Source of the DNA: CAVVPY01 sp963750295 | GTDB lineage: Bacteria; Actinomycetota; Actinomycetes; Mycobacteriales; Jatrophihabitantaceae | Direction of reading: 5' to 3' | Assembly: GCA_963750295.1 (NCBI GenBank) | Contig: CAVVPY010000001.1 | Span: forward strand, 2,046,001 to 2,110,000 | DNA: 64,000 bases | Shown here: in pieces, positions 15,333 through 23,445 of the stretch | Position numbering within the stretch: the first letter of the stretch is position 1 | Layout: every line of letters starts with the position of its first letter | Notes under the pieces: generated by a model | The model's input: the letters and a program-made list of their open reading frames with translations, nothing else | What the model was told of the DNA's origin: nothing | Database searches by the model: none | Position numbers and translations under genes: made by a program

Positions 15333-16570
15333 GCTGACCGGTTGTCCCACGCGGTGAGGTGGAGCTTCTTCAGCGCATCGGCCTGCGGGCTGAACTTGGA
15401 CGAGGCCATATCGATGAAGTCGATGGCGAAGCTCGGTCCGGCGTCGAACTTGTTCTTCTCGCACGGCAGGTCGATCCGGTCGTGCTTCTCGCGGATCGTC
15501 CCGAGCGGGTCGAACCCGTCCGCGACCTTTGCCATCTCTGCCTTGAACATCCGGCGCAGCATGGTGACCCCGATATCCGAGCGACCGAGGTGCTCGACCG
15601 TCCGGTCGGTGATCGGGCCCTGCGTCACCCAGGCCATCATGTCCTGGCCCTCGACGTAGTCGGTCCGGTGCCGGCCGTTCTCGTCGAACAGCGGGATCTG
15701 GTAGTCGGGGATCGTCGGCTGGTCGGGGAACTCGATGCCCTCGGGCGCGTGGACGGAATAGAGCATGAACCGCGTCGTCGTCCTGTCGATCGGCACCCGG
15801 ATCTGCATCTGCTCGATGTTCGCGCCGCCGACGCGCATGTTGTACGGAAAGACGAGGGGGTGCCCGACCTTCCAGTCGTCGTCCTCCTCGGACGCGCCCT
15901 CCACGACGCGGCGCTTGATGATGCCCCACTCGAACGCGTCGAAGCCGACCCTCACGTGCTTCTTGCCGAACGAGGCAGGCGCCTCGAACCCGCGCTGCCG
16001 GCCGAGGAACTCGAAGTAACGGCCGTGCAGGAACTCGACGTGGTGCGGGTCGACGGCGTTCTCCATGATCTGGACGAAGTTGCACGGCAGGTCGGTCCAG
16101 CCGATGTCACGCACGCCGTCCATGACGAAGACGTCGAAGCGCGGGAGCTCCGGCGCCGGCATGGGCCCGACGTAGGCCCACACCAGTCCGCCGAGTTCTT
16201 GCGCGGCGCCGGCCTGCGCCCGGACCCGGTCGCGGAAGTTGGTCTCGTCGCGTTCGGCCGGTTGTTCGAGGCACTCACCGTCCAGACCGAACAGCCAACC
16301 GTGGTACGGGCATCGCAACCCGTTGGACTCCACGACGCCGTAGGTCAACGAGGCGCGTCGGTGCGGGCAGGCCTCGGGCATGATGCCGTACTGGCCGCTC
16401 GGCGTCTTGTACACCGCCCAGTCCTCGCCGAGCAGTTTCGCGTGCTTGACGGGGAATTCGGCCAGCTCGCGGGTGAACGCCACGGGGTACCAGTACCGCC
16501 GCAGCAGTTCGCCCATCGGCGTGCCCGGGCTGATGTCGGTCAGCTCGTCGTTCTGTTCGGCGCTCAGCAC
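15329..16570 (-). CDS. Rieske non-haem iron oxygenase, large subunit (phthalate/vanillate type)
   Basis: A 413-residue ring-hydroxylating oxygenase. The Rieske cluster ligands are C68/H70 (EACPHRRASL) and C87/H90 (RCPYHGW). The mononuclear iron motif NAVDPHHVEFLHG gives D174, H177 and H182. It lacks a small beta subunit, as in the phthalate dioxygenase and vanillate demethylase class, whose members usually act on aromatics with an anionic group. The start is a GTG at 16570, 11 nt after the dikinase stop, giving a standard N-terminus (PGTPMGELLRRYWYPVAF). Its reductase is not encoded alongside. Position directly after the two dikinase genes suggests the substrate is a phosphorylated aromatic or its product. 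Confidence 0.9.
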   Translation of the reverse strand: MLSAEQNDELTDISPGTPMGELLRRYWYPVAFTRELAEFPVKHAKLLGEDWAVYKTPSGQYGIMPEACPHRRASLTYGVVESNGLRCPYHGWLFGLDGECLEQPAERDETNFRDRVRAQAGAAQELGGLVWAYVGPMPAPELPRFDVFVMDGVRDIGWTDLPCNFVQIMENAVDPHHVEFLHGRYFEFLGRQRGFEAPASFGKKHVRVGFDAFEWGIIKRRVVEGASEEDDDWKVGHPLVFPYNMRVGGANIEQMQIRVPIDRTTTRFMLYSVHAPEGIEFPDQPTIPDYQIPLFDENGRHRTDYVEGQDMMAWVTQGPITDRTVEHLGRSDIGVTMLRRMFKAEMAKVADGFDPLGTIREKHDRIDLPCEKNKFDAGPSFAIDFIDMASSKFSPQADALKKLHLTAWDNRSA

Positions 16571-16581
16571 GGCGATTCCCT

Positions 16582-18390
16582 TCAGTCGAGCACGGTGACG
16601 GTCCCGTTGTCGCCGTCGACACGGATCCGCTGGCCGGTCTTGATGGTCTTGGTGCCGAAGGCCGTCCCGGTCACTGCGGGCAGGCCGTACTCGCGGCACA
16701 CGATGGCGGCGTGGCTCATGATCCCGCCAACGTCGGTCACGGTCGCGCCGATCTTGCCGAAGATCGGCGCCCAGGACGGTGCGGTGAGGGGCGCGACGAG
16801 GATCTCGCCGTCCTGCAGATCACCGATGCCGTCGGCACTGAAGATGACGCGGGCCGGACCTTCGGCGACGCCGGGTGAGGCGGCGAAGCCGGACAGCGTC
16901 CCGTCCGAGCTCTCCGAGCCGCCGAGCCACTGCCGCACGCTGTCGGACGTGACGCCCCACAACATCACGGTGAACGGCTCGGTGATGACCTCCGGCGGCA
17001 CCCCCAGGGCCGGTGGCGGCGACCACGTGCGCAGCGCCGTCAGGATGCCCTGGCGGCGGGTGATCTCGCGCGGCCAGAACTTCGGCCCTCGCGCCTGGAT
17101 ACCCACCGCCCAGCCGTGGTAGTAGTCGAAGATCGCGTCCGGCACCTCGGTGCGGCGCAACAGGAAGATGTCATCCGCCTTCGCGAAGAAGCCGGCGTCG
17201 GTGAGCACCTGGCCGAGCTGGCGCATCTTGCCCCACACCGCGGACATTCCCCAGTGCTCGACGTAGAAGTTGTGGTTCTCGACGTACGGGAAGACGGTGC
17301 GCGCAAGGCCGAGCTTACCCTCGAAGGTGGCACGGTCCTCGTCCGAGTCGATCAGCTCGCTGTACTCGTCGACGATGCGGTCCCGCTCCTTCTCGATCGC
17401 CTGGATCGGTCGTTCCAGCGATTCGGCCCGGCCGAGCGCAGCGACGTAGTTCGCGATGAAGTTCATCGGGATGTCCGGGTAGTCCGCCCACACCCGGTCG
17501 GAGGAGTAGAAGCCGCTACCGGACGAGAACTTGAACCACGGTTCGTGGGACTGCTCCCACGCGCCCGTCCACGTCCGTCCGGGCTCGTCGGTACCCATCC
17601 GCTGCAAGGTCTCAGCAGCCGAGTCGCCGATCCGGTCCGCGAGGTCGAGTTCCACCGCGAGCCGGGCAAGCTTCTTCAGTTCCTCGTCCGGACGGAACAG
17701 GTCGACCTCGATGCCGGCCACCATCTTCGCGATCGCCTGGTCGGGAATCGACGGGAACAGTTGCTTGCAGAAGCCGAAGAAGTCGAGGTAGGCCGCGTAC
17801 CCGAGGTTCAGGAACTCGAAGTGGTGGTTCCACAGGCGGATGGTGAGCTGGACGAGCTTGTCGTACTCGGCCAACATCAGCGACCCGCTGCCCATCCCCC
17901 GTCCCTCGGTGAGCACCGCCATGTCCTCGCGCTCAGGCAGCGGATGGAAGTCGATCGCCTCCAACTCGCGGATCACCTCTTTGACCTTCGGCAGCCACGC
18001 GGCGTAGAGCGAGTCCCAGTTGGCGAAGTAGTACCCGGCGCGTTCGGCGAACTCCGGCACCCGCGCGCCGATCTCGTCCGGGTCGGCGACACCGACCGGG
18101 GACAGGTACATGTAGCCGTTGAGGTAGCGGATGTCGACACCGAGCGCCGGCGGGATCACGTAGTGCCGAGTGTTGTACTGCGACAGGACGATGATCGCGA
18201 AGTCCATCACCGTCGCGTCCCACGGTGGGATCACCTCGGGCGTGTGCACGCCGTCCATGAACCAGAACATCGAGTCCTCGTACTCGCGACGGTCCTCGCT
18301 GAACACCGTTGAGTAGCCGTAGAGCTGCTCCCATCCCTCGGCCCCGCTCGGCGCGGTCATGTCGAACGGGCTGGGGAAGCGGTCTGCCAT
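16582..18390 (-). CDS. Dikinase phosphohistidine subunit (phenylphosphate synthase E1-like)
   Basis: A 602-residue protein whose C-terminus is the swivelling phosphohistidine domain of PEP-utilising enzymes: GFAASPGVAEGPARVIF, then VGGIMSHAAIVCREYGLPAV with the phosphate-carrying H560. The first 480 residues do not resemble the PEP-binding barrel of PEP synthase and probably form the substrate-binding part. Length (about 67 kDa) matches phenylphosphate synthase E1, and the missing ATP-grasp domain is supplied by the adjacent gene. Together they should transfer phosphate from ATP through the His to a hydroxyl, probably phenolic. Rifampin phosphotransferase has the same domain order in one chain and is the main alternative. 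ATG 18390 follows GAGGAGAT, 26 nt after the upstream stop. Confidence 0.82.
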   Translation of the reverse strand: MADRFPSPFDMTAPSGAEGWEQLYGYSTVFSEDRREYEDSMFWFMDGVHTPEVIPPWDATVMDFAIIVLSQYNTRHYVIPPALGVDIRYLNGYMYLSPVGVADPDEIGARVPEFAERAGYYFANWDSLYAAWLPKVKEVIRELEAIDFHPLPEREDMAVLTEGRGMGSGSLMLAEYDKLVQLTIRLWNHHFEFLNLGYAAYLDFFGFCKQLFPSIPDQAIAKMVAGIEVDLFRPDEELKKLARLAVELDLADRIGDSAAETLQRMGTDEPGRTWTGAWEQSHEPWFKFSSGSGFYSSDRVWADYPDIPMNFIANYVAALGRAESLERPIQAIEKERDRIVDEYSELIDSDEDRATFEGKLGLARTVFPYVENHNFYVEHWGMSAVWGKMRQLGQVLTDAGFFAKADDIFLLRRTEVPDAIFDYYHGWAVGIQARGPKFWPREITRRQGILTALRTWSPPPALGVPPEVITEPFTVMLWGVTSDSVRQWLGGSESSDGTLSGFAASPGVAEGPARVIFSADGIGDLQDGEILVAPLTAPSWAPIFGKIGATVTDVGGIMSHAAIVCREYGLPAVTGTAFGTKTIKTGQRIRVDGDNGTVTVLD

Positions 18391-18416
18391 GGCGATCTCC
18401 TCGTCCGGATGGATGG

Positions 18417-19517
18417 TCAGTGGCGGTGCGTGTCGACAGCGGCGCCGGCGGATCCGGCGGTACCGGCCGGATGCACCAGGTTGTGCACGATGCTCTGGAA
18501 CGTGTCCGTCGAGACCTCGTGCACCCGCCTGGCCTTGCGACTCCAGACCGTTTCCGGCCGGCTCTGCAGCAGCAGGATGTTCTCGGTCTCGGGCAGTTGC
18601 GCGTCGAGCGCCCACTCGACGTCCTGCGGGCACTTGTAGTGCCTCTCGGCGCGCCGGGCGAGCGCGGCCACCGCGCGGATCTCGGCATCGGTCAGGCACG
18701 GCGCGTCGCGGCGTTCGGGCTCGACCTCGCGCTCGACGACGACGTCGTCGGGGCCGACGTGGTGTTCGATGTGCTTGGGCGAGATGGTCCGCGAGGTGAT
18801 GTCACCCATGACCTTGTCGACGAGGAAGTTGTCGGGCGTCACCGATCCGCTCACGACCGCCTCGCCCAACCCCCAGGACGCATCGATGGCGACCTGCGAG
18901 CGGTCCCCGTTGGTCGGGTTCAAGGTGAACGCGACGCCGGACGTGCGCGGCAGCACCATCTTCTGCACGCCGACGCTCATCGCCGCCGTCTGGTCGGCGT
19001 AGCCCATCGACCGGCGATAGGTGATCGCGCGGTCGGTGAACAGCGAGGCCCAGCACCGGCGCACGTGCTCGGTGACCTGCTCGGCGCCACGAATCCAGAG
19101 GAAGGTGTCGTGCTCACCGGCGAAGCTGGCGTCCGGCTGGTCCTCGCAGGTGGCTGACGAGCGCACCGCGACGGGAACCCGCGCGTCTCCACAGCGCTCG
19201 CCGAGCGCCGCGTAGGCCGCAGCGATCTCGTCCAGCAGTTCCGCGCCGAGGTCGACCTGCTCGACGGCGGCTCGGGCACTGCGCCCGGCAGCACTGACCG
19301 ACGCGGACGAGGTCGGATCCACCCGGGCGAGCAGTTCGTTCAGCTGCGCTGCCAGGCCCGACGCGGCCAGCGTCGCGCGGAACGCGGACGCGGTGATCGC
19401 GAATCCCGGTGGCACGGGCAACCCGGCGCCGGTCATGATCGCGAGACTGCGGTTCTTGCCGCCGAGCTCGAGGCCCTCGGACTCCTCGTAGCCGTCGAAC
19501 CACGCGATCAGCCCCAT
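18417..19517 (-). CDS. Dikinase ATP-grasp subunit (PEP synthase N-terminal-like, phenylphosphate synthase E2-like)
   Basis: A 366-residue protein equivalent to the N-terminal nucleotide-binding domain of PEP synthase. The markers are GGKNRSLAIMTGAGLPVPPG, VPVAVRSSATCEDQPDASFA, SVGVQKMVLPRTSGVAFT, ASWGLGEAVVSGSVTPD and QDVEWALD, ending with LLLQSRPETVW. No phosphohistidine domain follows; it is on the next gene. Two-subunit arrangements of this kind are known for phenylphosphate synthase and for a Rhodococcus hydroxyacetophenone dikinase. ATG 19517 is chosen for its GGGGAG site; the frame runs further upstream into the divergent promoter. It is the first gene of the four-gene operon dikinase E2 - E1 - Rieske oxygenase - zinc ribbon. 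Confidence 0.85.
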   Translation of the reverse strand: MGLIAWFDGYEESEGLELGGKNRSLAIMTGAGLPVPPGFAITASAFRATLAASGLAAQLNELLARVDPTSSASVSAAGRSARAAVEQVDLGAELLDEIAAAYAALGERCGDARVPVAVRSSATCEDQPDASFAGEHDTFLWIRGAEQVTEHVRRCWASLFTDRAITYRRSMGYADQTAAMSVGVQKMVLPRTSGVAFTLNPTNGDRSQVAIDASWGLGEAVVSGSVTPDNFLVDKVMGDITSRTISPKHIEHHVGPDDVVVEREVEPERRDAPCLTDAEIRAVAALARRAERHYKCPQDVEWALDAQLPETENILLLQSRPETVWSRKARRVHEVSTDTFQSIVHNLVHPAGTAGSAGAAVDTHRH

Positions 19518-19593
19518 GCCCGTGCTCCCCGTCTGTCGGCCCCGTGCGGTGTGCCGAGTGAACCGGGTCACGTGTCAGGTCACAATGCCCGCA

Positions 19594-19614
19594 TCCCGCA
19601 TAGCGGAATAGAGT
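19594..19614. promoter_or_regulatory. IclR-type operator overlapping a leaderless -10 (TAGAGT)
   Basis: TCCCGC-ATA-GCGGAA (19594-19608) is a near-perfect dyad in the 103-bp region between the dikinase operon and the divergent IclR gene. It abuts TAGAGT (19609-19614, fits TANNNT), which ends 6 nt before the IclR GTG, so that mRNA is likely leaderless. The arrangement fits autoregulation and control of the dikinase operon by this IclR protein. Confidence 0.5.
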
Positions 19615-19620
19615 GCCTGT

Positions 19621-20391
19621 GTGTCCGAGCAGCTCTCGTCGGTCCGCAACGCAGCGCGACTGCTGCGGGCGTTCACGCCGACCGATCCGGGCGCCGAACT
19701 GGGGATCAGCGAGCTGGCCCGGCGGCTGGGTCTGGGCACGAGCACCGTGCACCGGATCGTGACCACCCTGGTGACCGAACGGCTGCTCGAACGCGGCACC
19801 CGACCGGGCCGCTACCGGCTCGGCCTGGCCATCTACGAACTGGGCACGCAGGTCTCGGAGCATGTCGACCTGCACCAGGCGGCACTGCCGGTGCTGGCGA
19901 CACTGCGGCACTCGACCGGCGAGATGGTGCACATCGCAGTGCTGGACGGGCTCGAGGTCGTCTACGTCGAACGGCTCGAGAGTCACCACATGATGCCGGT
20001 GTTCCGGCAGGTCGGGCACCGCTTGCTCGCGCACGGGACGTCCTCGGGCAAGGTGCTGCTCGCTGCGCTCTCGCCGGAGGAGCTCTCACGGCGGCTGGCC
20101 GCTCACCCGCTGCACCGGGTCACCCGCCGCACGATCGTCGACCCGGCCGTGCTGCGCGGCGAACTGGACGTGGTGGCAGAGCGCGGCTGGGCCGAGAACG
20201 TGGAAGAGAGCCAGGCCGGGGTGGCCTCGGTCGGCGCGCCGATCCGCGGGGCCAACGGCGAGGTCCTGGCCGCGGTCAGCGTGGTCGGCGCGGTGACCCG
20301 GCTGTCGACACCCACCCGCCGCGGCATGGTCGCGCCGGTGGTGGCGGCCGCGGAGTTGATCTCGGCCCGGCTCGGCTACCGGCCCCGCTGA
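19621..20391 (+). CDS. IclR-family transcriptional regulator (divergent to dikinase operon)
   Basis: A 256-residue IclR protein. The N-terminal helix-turn-helix reads GISELARRLGLGTSTVHRIV and the effector domain shows YVERLESHHMMPVF, AHGTSSGKVLLAAL and ESQAGVASVGAPIRG. It is similar to, but distinct from, the frameshifted IclR at 1842-2637. The GTG start is supported by the leaderless -10 just upstream. By position it should sense the substrate or a product of the dikinase/Rieske operon. The last codons overlap the first unit of a tandem repeat. Confidence 0.92.
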   Translation: MSEQLSSVRNAARLLRAFTPTDPGAELGISELARRLGLGTSTVHRIVTTLVTERLLERGTRPGRYRLGLAIYELGTQVSEHVDLHQAALPVLATLRHSTGEMVHIAVLDGLEVVYVERLESHHMMPVFRQVGHRLLAHGTSSGKVLLAALSPEELSRRLAAHPLHRVTRRTIVDPAVLRGELDVVAERGWAENVEESQAGVASVGAPIRGANGEVLAAVSVVGAVTRLSTPTRRGMVAPVVAAAELISARLGYRPR

Positions 20392-20558
20392 CCGTCCCGC
20401 TCGTGGCCCCGGCTTTTGACCCTGCCGTGGTCGCTGACCGTCCCGCTCGTGCCCCGGCTTTGACCCTGCCGTGGTCGCTGACCGTCCCGCTCGTGCCCCG
20501 GCTTTGACCCTGCCGTGGTCGCTGGCGAGCCCGGATCACGACCATGGCGGGGTCAAAG
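20388..20558. repeat. Tandem 44-46-bp repeats (x3) ending in a long hairpin
   Basis: Units begin at 20388, 20434 and 20478, each reading CTGACCGTCCCGCTCGTG and ending TTTGACCCTGCCGTGGTC. The last unit's end (20502-20521) is followed after 17 bp by an inverted copy (20539-20558, CGACCATGGCGGGGTCAAAG; 18 of 20 positions match), forming a strong stem-loop. It fills the gap between convergent IclR and SDR genes and probably terminates both. The first unit overlaps the IclR stop codon. Confidence 0.85.
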
Positions 20559-20572
20559 GCGGTGGACGGGCG

Positions 20573-21325
20573 TCAGAAGATGCCGCGGTGGCCGCCTGCG
20601 TCGAGATACAGCACGCTGCCGTGCAGCAACGCTGCCTCGGGCTCGAGCAGCACCGACACGCCCCACGCGATCTCGTCCGCGGTCGGTAGCCGCCCGAGCG
20701 AGTTGCCCGCCGCGTACTCCGCCCACACCTCGTCGAACGGGCGCCCGGATTCCTCGGCCACCGCGCCGGCGATCCGGCGCAGACGCGGGGTGTCGGCGGG
20801 GCCGGGGCTGATCGTGTGCGTGGTGATGCCGCGCGGGCCGTAGAGCAGGCTCAGTTGCCGCATCAGGTTGAACACCGCTGCGTTGACCGCGCCCGGCCCG
20901 GCTTCGGTCGCTCGCGGTTCGAGGCCCAGCGAACCGGCGAAGGCGACGATCCGCGAACCAGGTTGCAGCCGGTCGCGCACCGCGTGGACCAGACGCAGCA
21001 ACCCACCGGCCTTCACATCCACGCCGATGCCGAGCAACCCCGGCTCGATGGTGTCGGCCGACCCGCGTACCGGCAGGCCGACGCAGCTGACAGCCATTCG
21101 CACCGGAGCGGTGACGGCCGTCCTGATCGTGGCGATCGCCTCGTCGGTGCCGATGTCGGCGACACAGGTCCGGACCCGGTCGATCCGGGCGGCCAGCGCG
21201 TCCAGCTCCGGCTGGCTCCGGGCAACGGCGAGGACGTCGAGGCCCCGGTCGGACAGCCGCCGGACGACGGCCGACCCGATCGCGCCCGTGGCCCCCACGA
21301 CGACGGCCAGTTCGGCGTCGGTCAC
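20573..21325 (-). CDS. SDR-family oxidoreductase
   Basis: A 250-residue short-chain dehydrogenase. The cofactor loop is VVVGATGAIGSAVV, a variant of TGxxxGxG. The active-site Ser and Tyr/Lys of classical SDRs are not evident: the usual YxxxK region reads GPGAVNAAVFNLMR, so it may be a divergent or non-catalytic member. The GTG start overlaps the tautomerase stop by 4 nt. Membership in the tautomerase transcript suggests a role in processing a meta-cleavage or ring-diol intermediate, for example a cis-dihydrodiol; that is inferred. Confidence 0.72.
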   Translation of the reverse strand: MTDAELAVVVGATGAIGSAVVRRLSDRGLDVLAVARSQPELDALAARIDRVRTCVADIGTDEAIATIRTAVTAPVRMAVSCVGLPVRGSADTIEPGLLGIGVDVKAGGLLRLVHAVRDRLQPGSRIVAFAGSLGLEPRATEAGPGAVNAAVFNLMRQLSLLYGPRGITTHTISPGPADTPRLRRIAGAVAEESGRPFDEVWAEYAAGNSLGRLPTADEIAWGVSVLLEPEAALLHGSVLYLDAGGHRGIF

Positions 21326-21549
21326 TCGAGCGCGGCCGCGGCCCGGGCGGCGATGTCGTCGGCGCGAGCCACGTCGGCCGGCACTCCCCCGATGCCCCAC
21401 GCGTGCGGCGGGAACTGGGTGATGTAGGTGCGGACCCGCTCGATCGGCGTGTCCAGGATCTCGGCCACCAGCGCCGCGACCCGCTCGTGCAGCTCGCGGA
21501 TCATCTCCGGCGGACGGCCCTGCATGATGTCGATGCGGACGAGCGGCAT
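21322..21549 (-). CDS. 4-oxalocrotonate tautomerase family protein
   Basis: A 75-residue protein starting MPLVRIDIMQGRPPEMIREL. After removal of Met the catalytic Pro1 is exposed, and Arg11 and Arg39 fall exactly at the positions used by 4-oxalocrotonate tautomerase. It would interconvert the enol and keto forms of 4-oxalocrotonate between the semialdehyde dehydrogenase and the decarboxylase. The ATG at 21549 is required for the N-terminal Pro; an earlier in-frame ATG (21561) would bury it. The chain is slightly longer than the 62-residue classical enzyme. Confidence 0.88.
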   Translation of the reverse strand: MPLVRIDIMQGRPPEMIRELHERVAALVAEILDTPIERVRTYITQFPPHAWGIGGVPADVARADDIAARAAAALE

Positions 21550-21642
21550 GGCTGCTCCCATCTACGGCGGCGGCTGCCCGACTGTAATGGTCCGCCCAGC
21601 GCGGTCCGTCCGGCGCGTTCCGCTCTGCTGAACGGCCGGGTG

Positions 21643-22296
21643 TCAGTCGCGCAGGCCCAGCCGCTCGCGCGCGATGCCGACCGCCGCTTCGGGGGCCTCG
21701 TAGGAGACCGGGACGGCCTGCAGCCCGGCCGCCGCCCCGGCGTCCACGTTGTGCGGCATGTCGTCGAGGTAGACGATCTCGTGCGCCGGCAGCCCGATGG
21801 CGTCCACGCCGAGGGCGAACGCGCGAGGGTCCGGCTTGAGCACGCCGGTCGTCGACCCGTCGACGATCACCTGGAACAGCGCGAGAAAGTCCTGCTCAGA
21901 CGCCCACTGCTCACCGTGGAACTCGAGCAGGTCGTTGGTCAGCGCGCCGAGCGGGATCCCGGCCGCCCGCGCATCGGTCATCAGGGCGACGACCGGCTCG
22001 TTCAGCCACACGTCGCGCGGCGTCTCGGTGTAGAGGCGGTGAATCAGGTCGCGCGTCGTCCACGTCTCGCCGATCGACGCACCCAGCGAATCGGCGAGCA
22101 GCTGCCAGTACTCGCGCTCGGTCAGCTCGGCCCGCAGCATCTGCTGCCACCGCTCGTCCTGCGGTCCGCCGACCTCGCCGAGCTGGTCGAGCACGGCGGC
22201 CATCGGCCGGTGTCGCTCGGCCAGCCGGCCGACCAGCTTCACGGCACCGAGCAGCACGACCCCGCCGATGTCGAGCAGCAGACCGCGCGCATGCAT
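21643..22296 (-). CDS. HAD-superfamily hydrolase
   Basis: A 217-residue class IA HAD protein. Motif I is LLLDIGGVVLL, with Gly in place of the second Asp, motif II is GALTND, and motif III/IV are KPDPRAFA and VYLDDMPHNV. ATG 22296 has GAAGG upstream and was preferred to 22326, which would overlap nagA. Loss of the acid/base Asp is common in the GGV subgroup, so phosphatase activity is uncertain. It is the last gene of the GH3-nagA unit and may act on a sugar phosphate. Confidence 0.8.
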   Translation of the reverse strand: MHARGLLLDIGGVVLLGAVKLVGRLAERHRPMAAVLDQLGEVGGPQDERWQQMLRAELTEREYWQLLADSLGASIGETWTTRDLIHRLYTETPRDVWLNEPVVALMTDARAAGIPLGALTNDLLEFHGEQWASEQDFLALFQVIVDGSTTGVLKPDPRAFALGVDAIGLPAHEIVYLDDMPHNVDAGAAAGLQAVPVSYEAPEAAVGIARERLGLRD

Positions 22297-22316
22297 CCGG
22301 CTACCTTCGCACGTCG

Positions 22317-23445
22317 CTACTGCCACCGTCCCAGCCGCATCACCCGGACGACGGCCAGCTCGTCGTCGAGCACCACGAGGTCCGCGTCCAGGCCCGCCGC
22401 CAGCGCGCCGGTACGAGCGCCGAGGACGGCGGCCGGGGTGCCGGCCGCCGCACGGGACGCAACCGCGATGGGCAGGCCGACCGCGCGCACTGCCCGGCCC
22501 AGCGCGGCGTCCATCGTCAGCGTGCTTCCGGCCAGCTTCCCGGACGAGCCGAGCCGGGCGACACCACCGCTCACCTCGACCATCTGCTCACCGAGGCGGT
22601 AGCTGCCCTCGCCCATGCCGGTCGCGCTGATCGCGTCGGTGATGAACGCCAATCTGGGGGCCGCCGTCCGCGCGACCAACCGGATCAGCGAGTCGTGCAC
22701 GTGGACGCCGTCGTTGATCAGCTCGAGGTACGCACCGGCCTCGAGCGCGGCGACGGACGGCCCGGGCGCGCGCTGGCCGATACGGGGCCATCGCGTTGAA
22801 CAGGTGGGTCGCGAGGCTCGCGCCGGCGCCGAAGGCGGCACCGGCCTGCTCGTAGGTCGCCTCGGTGTGCCCGATCGCGGCGACCACGCCGTTCGCCACG
22901 AGTTCGGTGATCACGTCCATTGCTCCCGGTAGCTCGGGTGCGACGGTCACCGTGCGGACGCTGCCCTTCCCGGCTGCGAGCAATTCGCGCAGCACGAGCA
23001 GGTCCGGACGCAGCAGCCGATCGGCTCGCTGAGCGCCGCACCGGGTTGTTGCGAGAAACGGCCCTTCCAGATGCACGCCGGCGATCTCACCTGCGGCGTA
23101 CAACTGCGCCGCCCAGTCGAGCTGCTCGCACATGGCCTCGACCGGCTGCGCCATCAACGACACGAGCGTCCGCGTCGTGCCGTGACCCCGGTGGAACGCC
23201 ACCGCTGCCGCCATGTCGTCCGCGCTCGTCGTGACGTCCGCGCCACCGCCGCCGTGCATGTGCAGATCGACGAAGCCGGGCAGTACCCAGGCCCCGCCGA
23301 GATCCTCGCCCCGGCGGCTGCCTTCGCCGACCGCCCGGATACGAGCGCCGTCCAGCTCGACCCAGCCGGGGTCGAGGACCGCGTCCGGGGTCACGACGCG
23401 CGCGCCCGCGAGCACGGTCGGCTCGCGCGCCGCGACGGCCCTCAC
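22317..23445 (-). pseudogene. nagA: N-acetylglucosamine-6-phosphate deacetylase, frameshifted
   Basis: A NagA of about 375 residues from GTG 23445. Metal and active-site motifs are visible in order: FVDLHMHGGGGADV, GVHLEGPFL, AIGHTEATY and ATHLFNAMA, then, after a frame change at 22783-22788, INDGVHVHD, FITDAISATG and GKLAGSTLTMD. The change lies in a run of four C on the coding strand; the span is one base over whole codons. It converts GlcNAc-6-P to glucosamine-6-P and acetate. The start overlaps the GH3 stop by 4 nt. A consensus error in the homopolymer is the likeliest cause. Confidence 0.88.

Noticed and set aside
1..22300. Insertion sequence or integrase-bearing mobile island
   Set aside because: No transposase, integrase or flanking direct repeats are visible; the island is called only from gene content.
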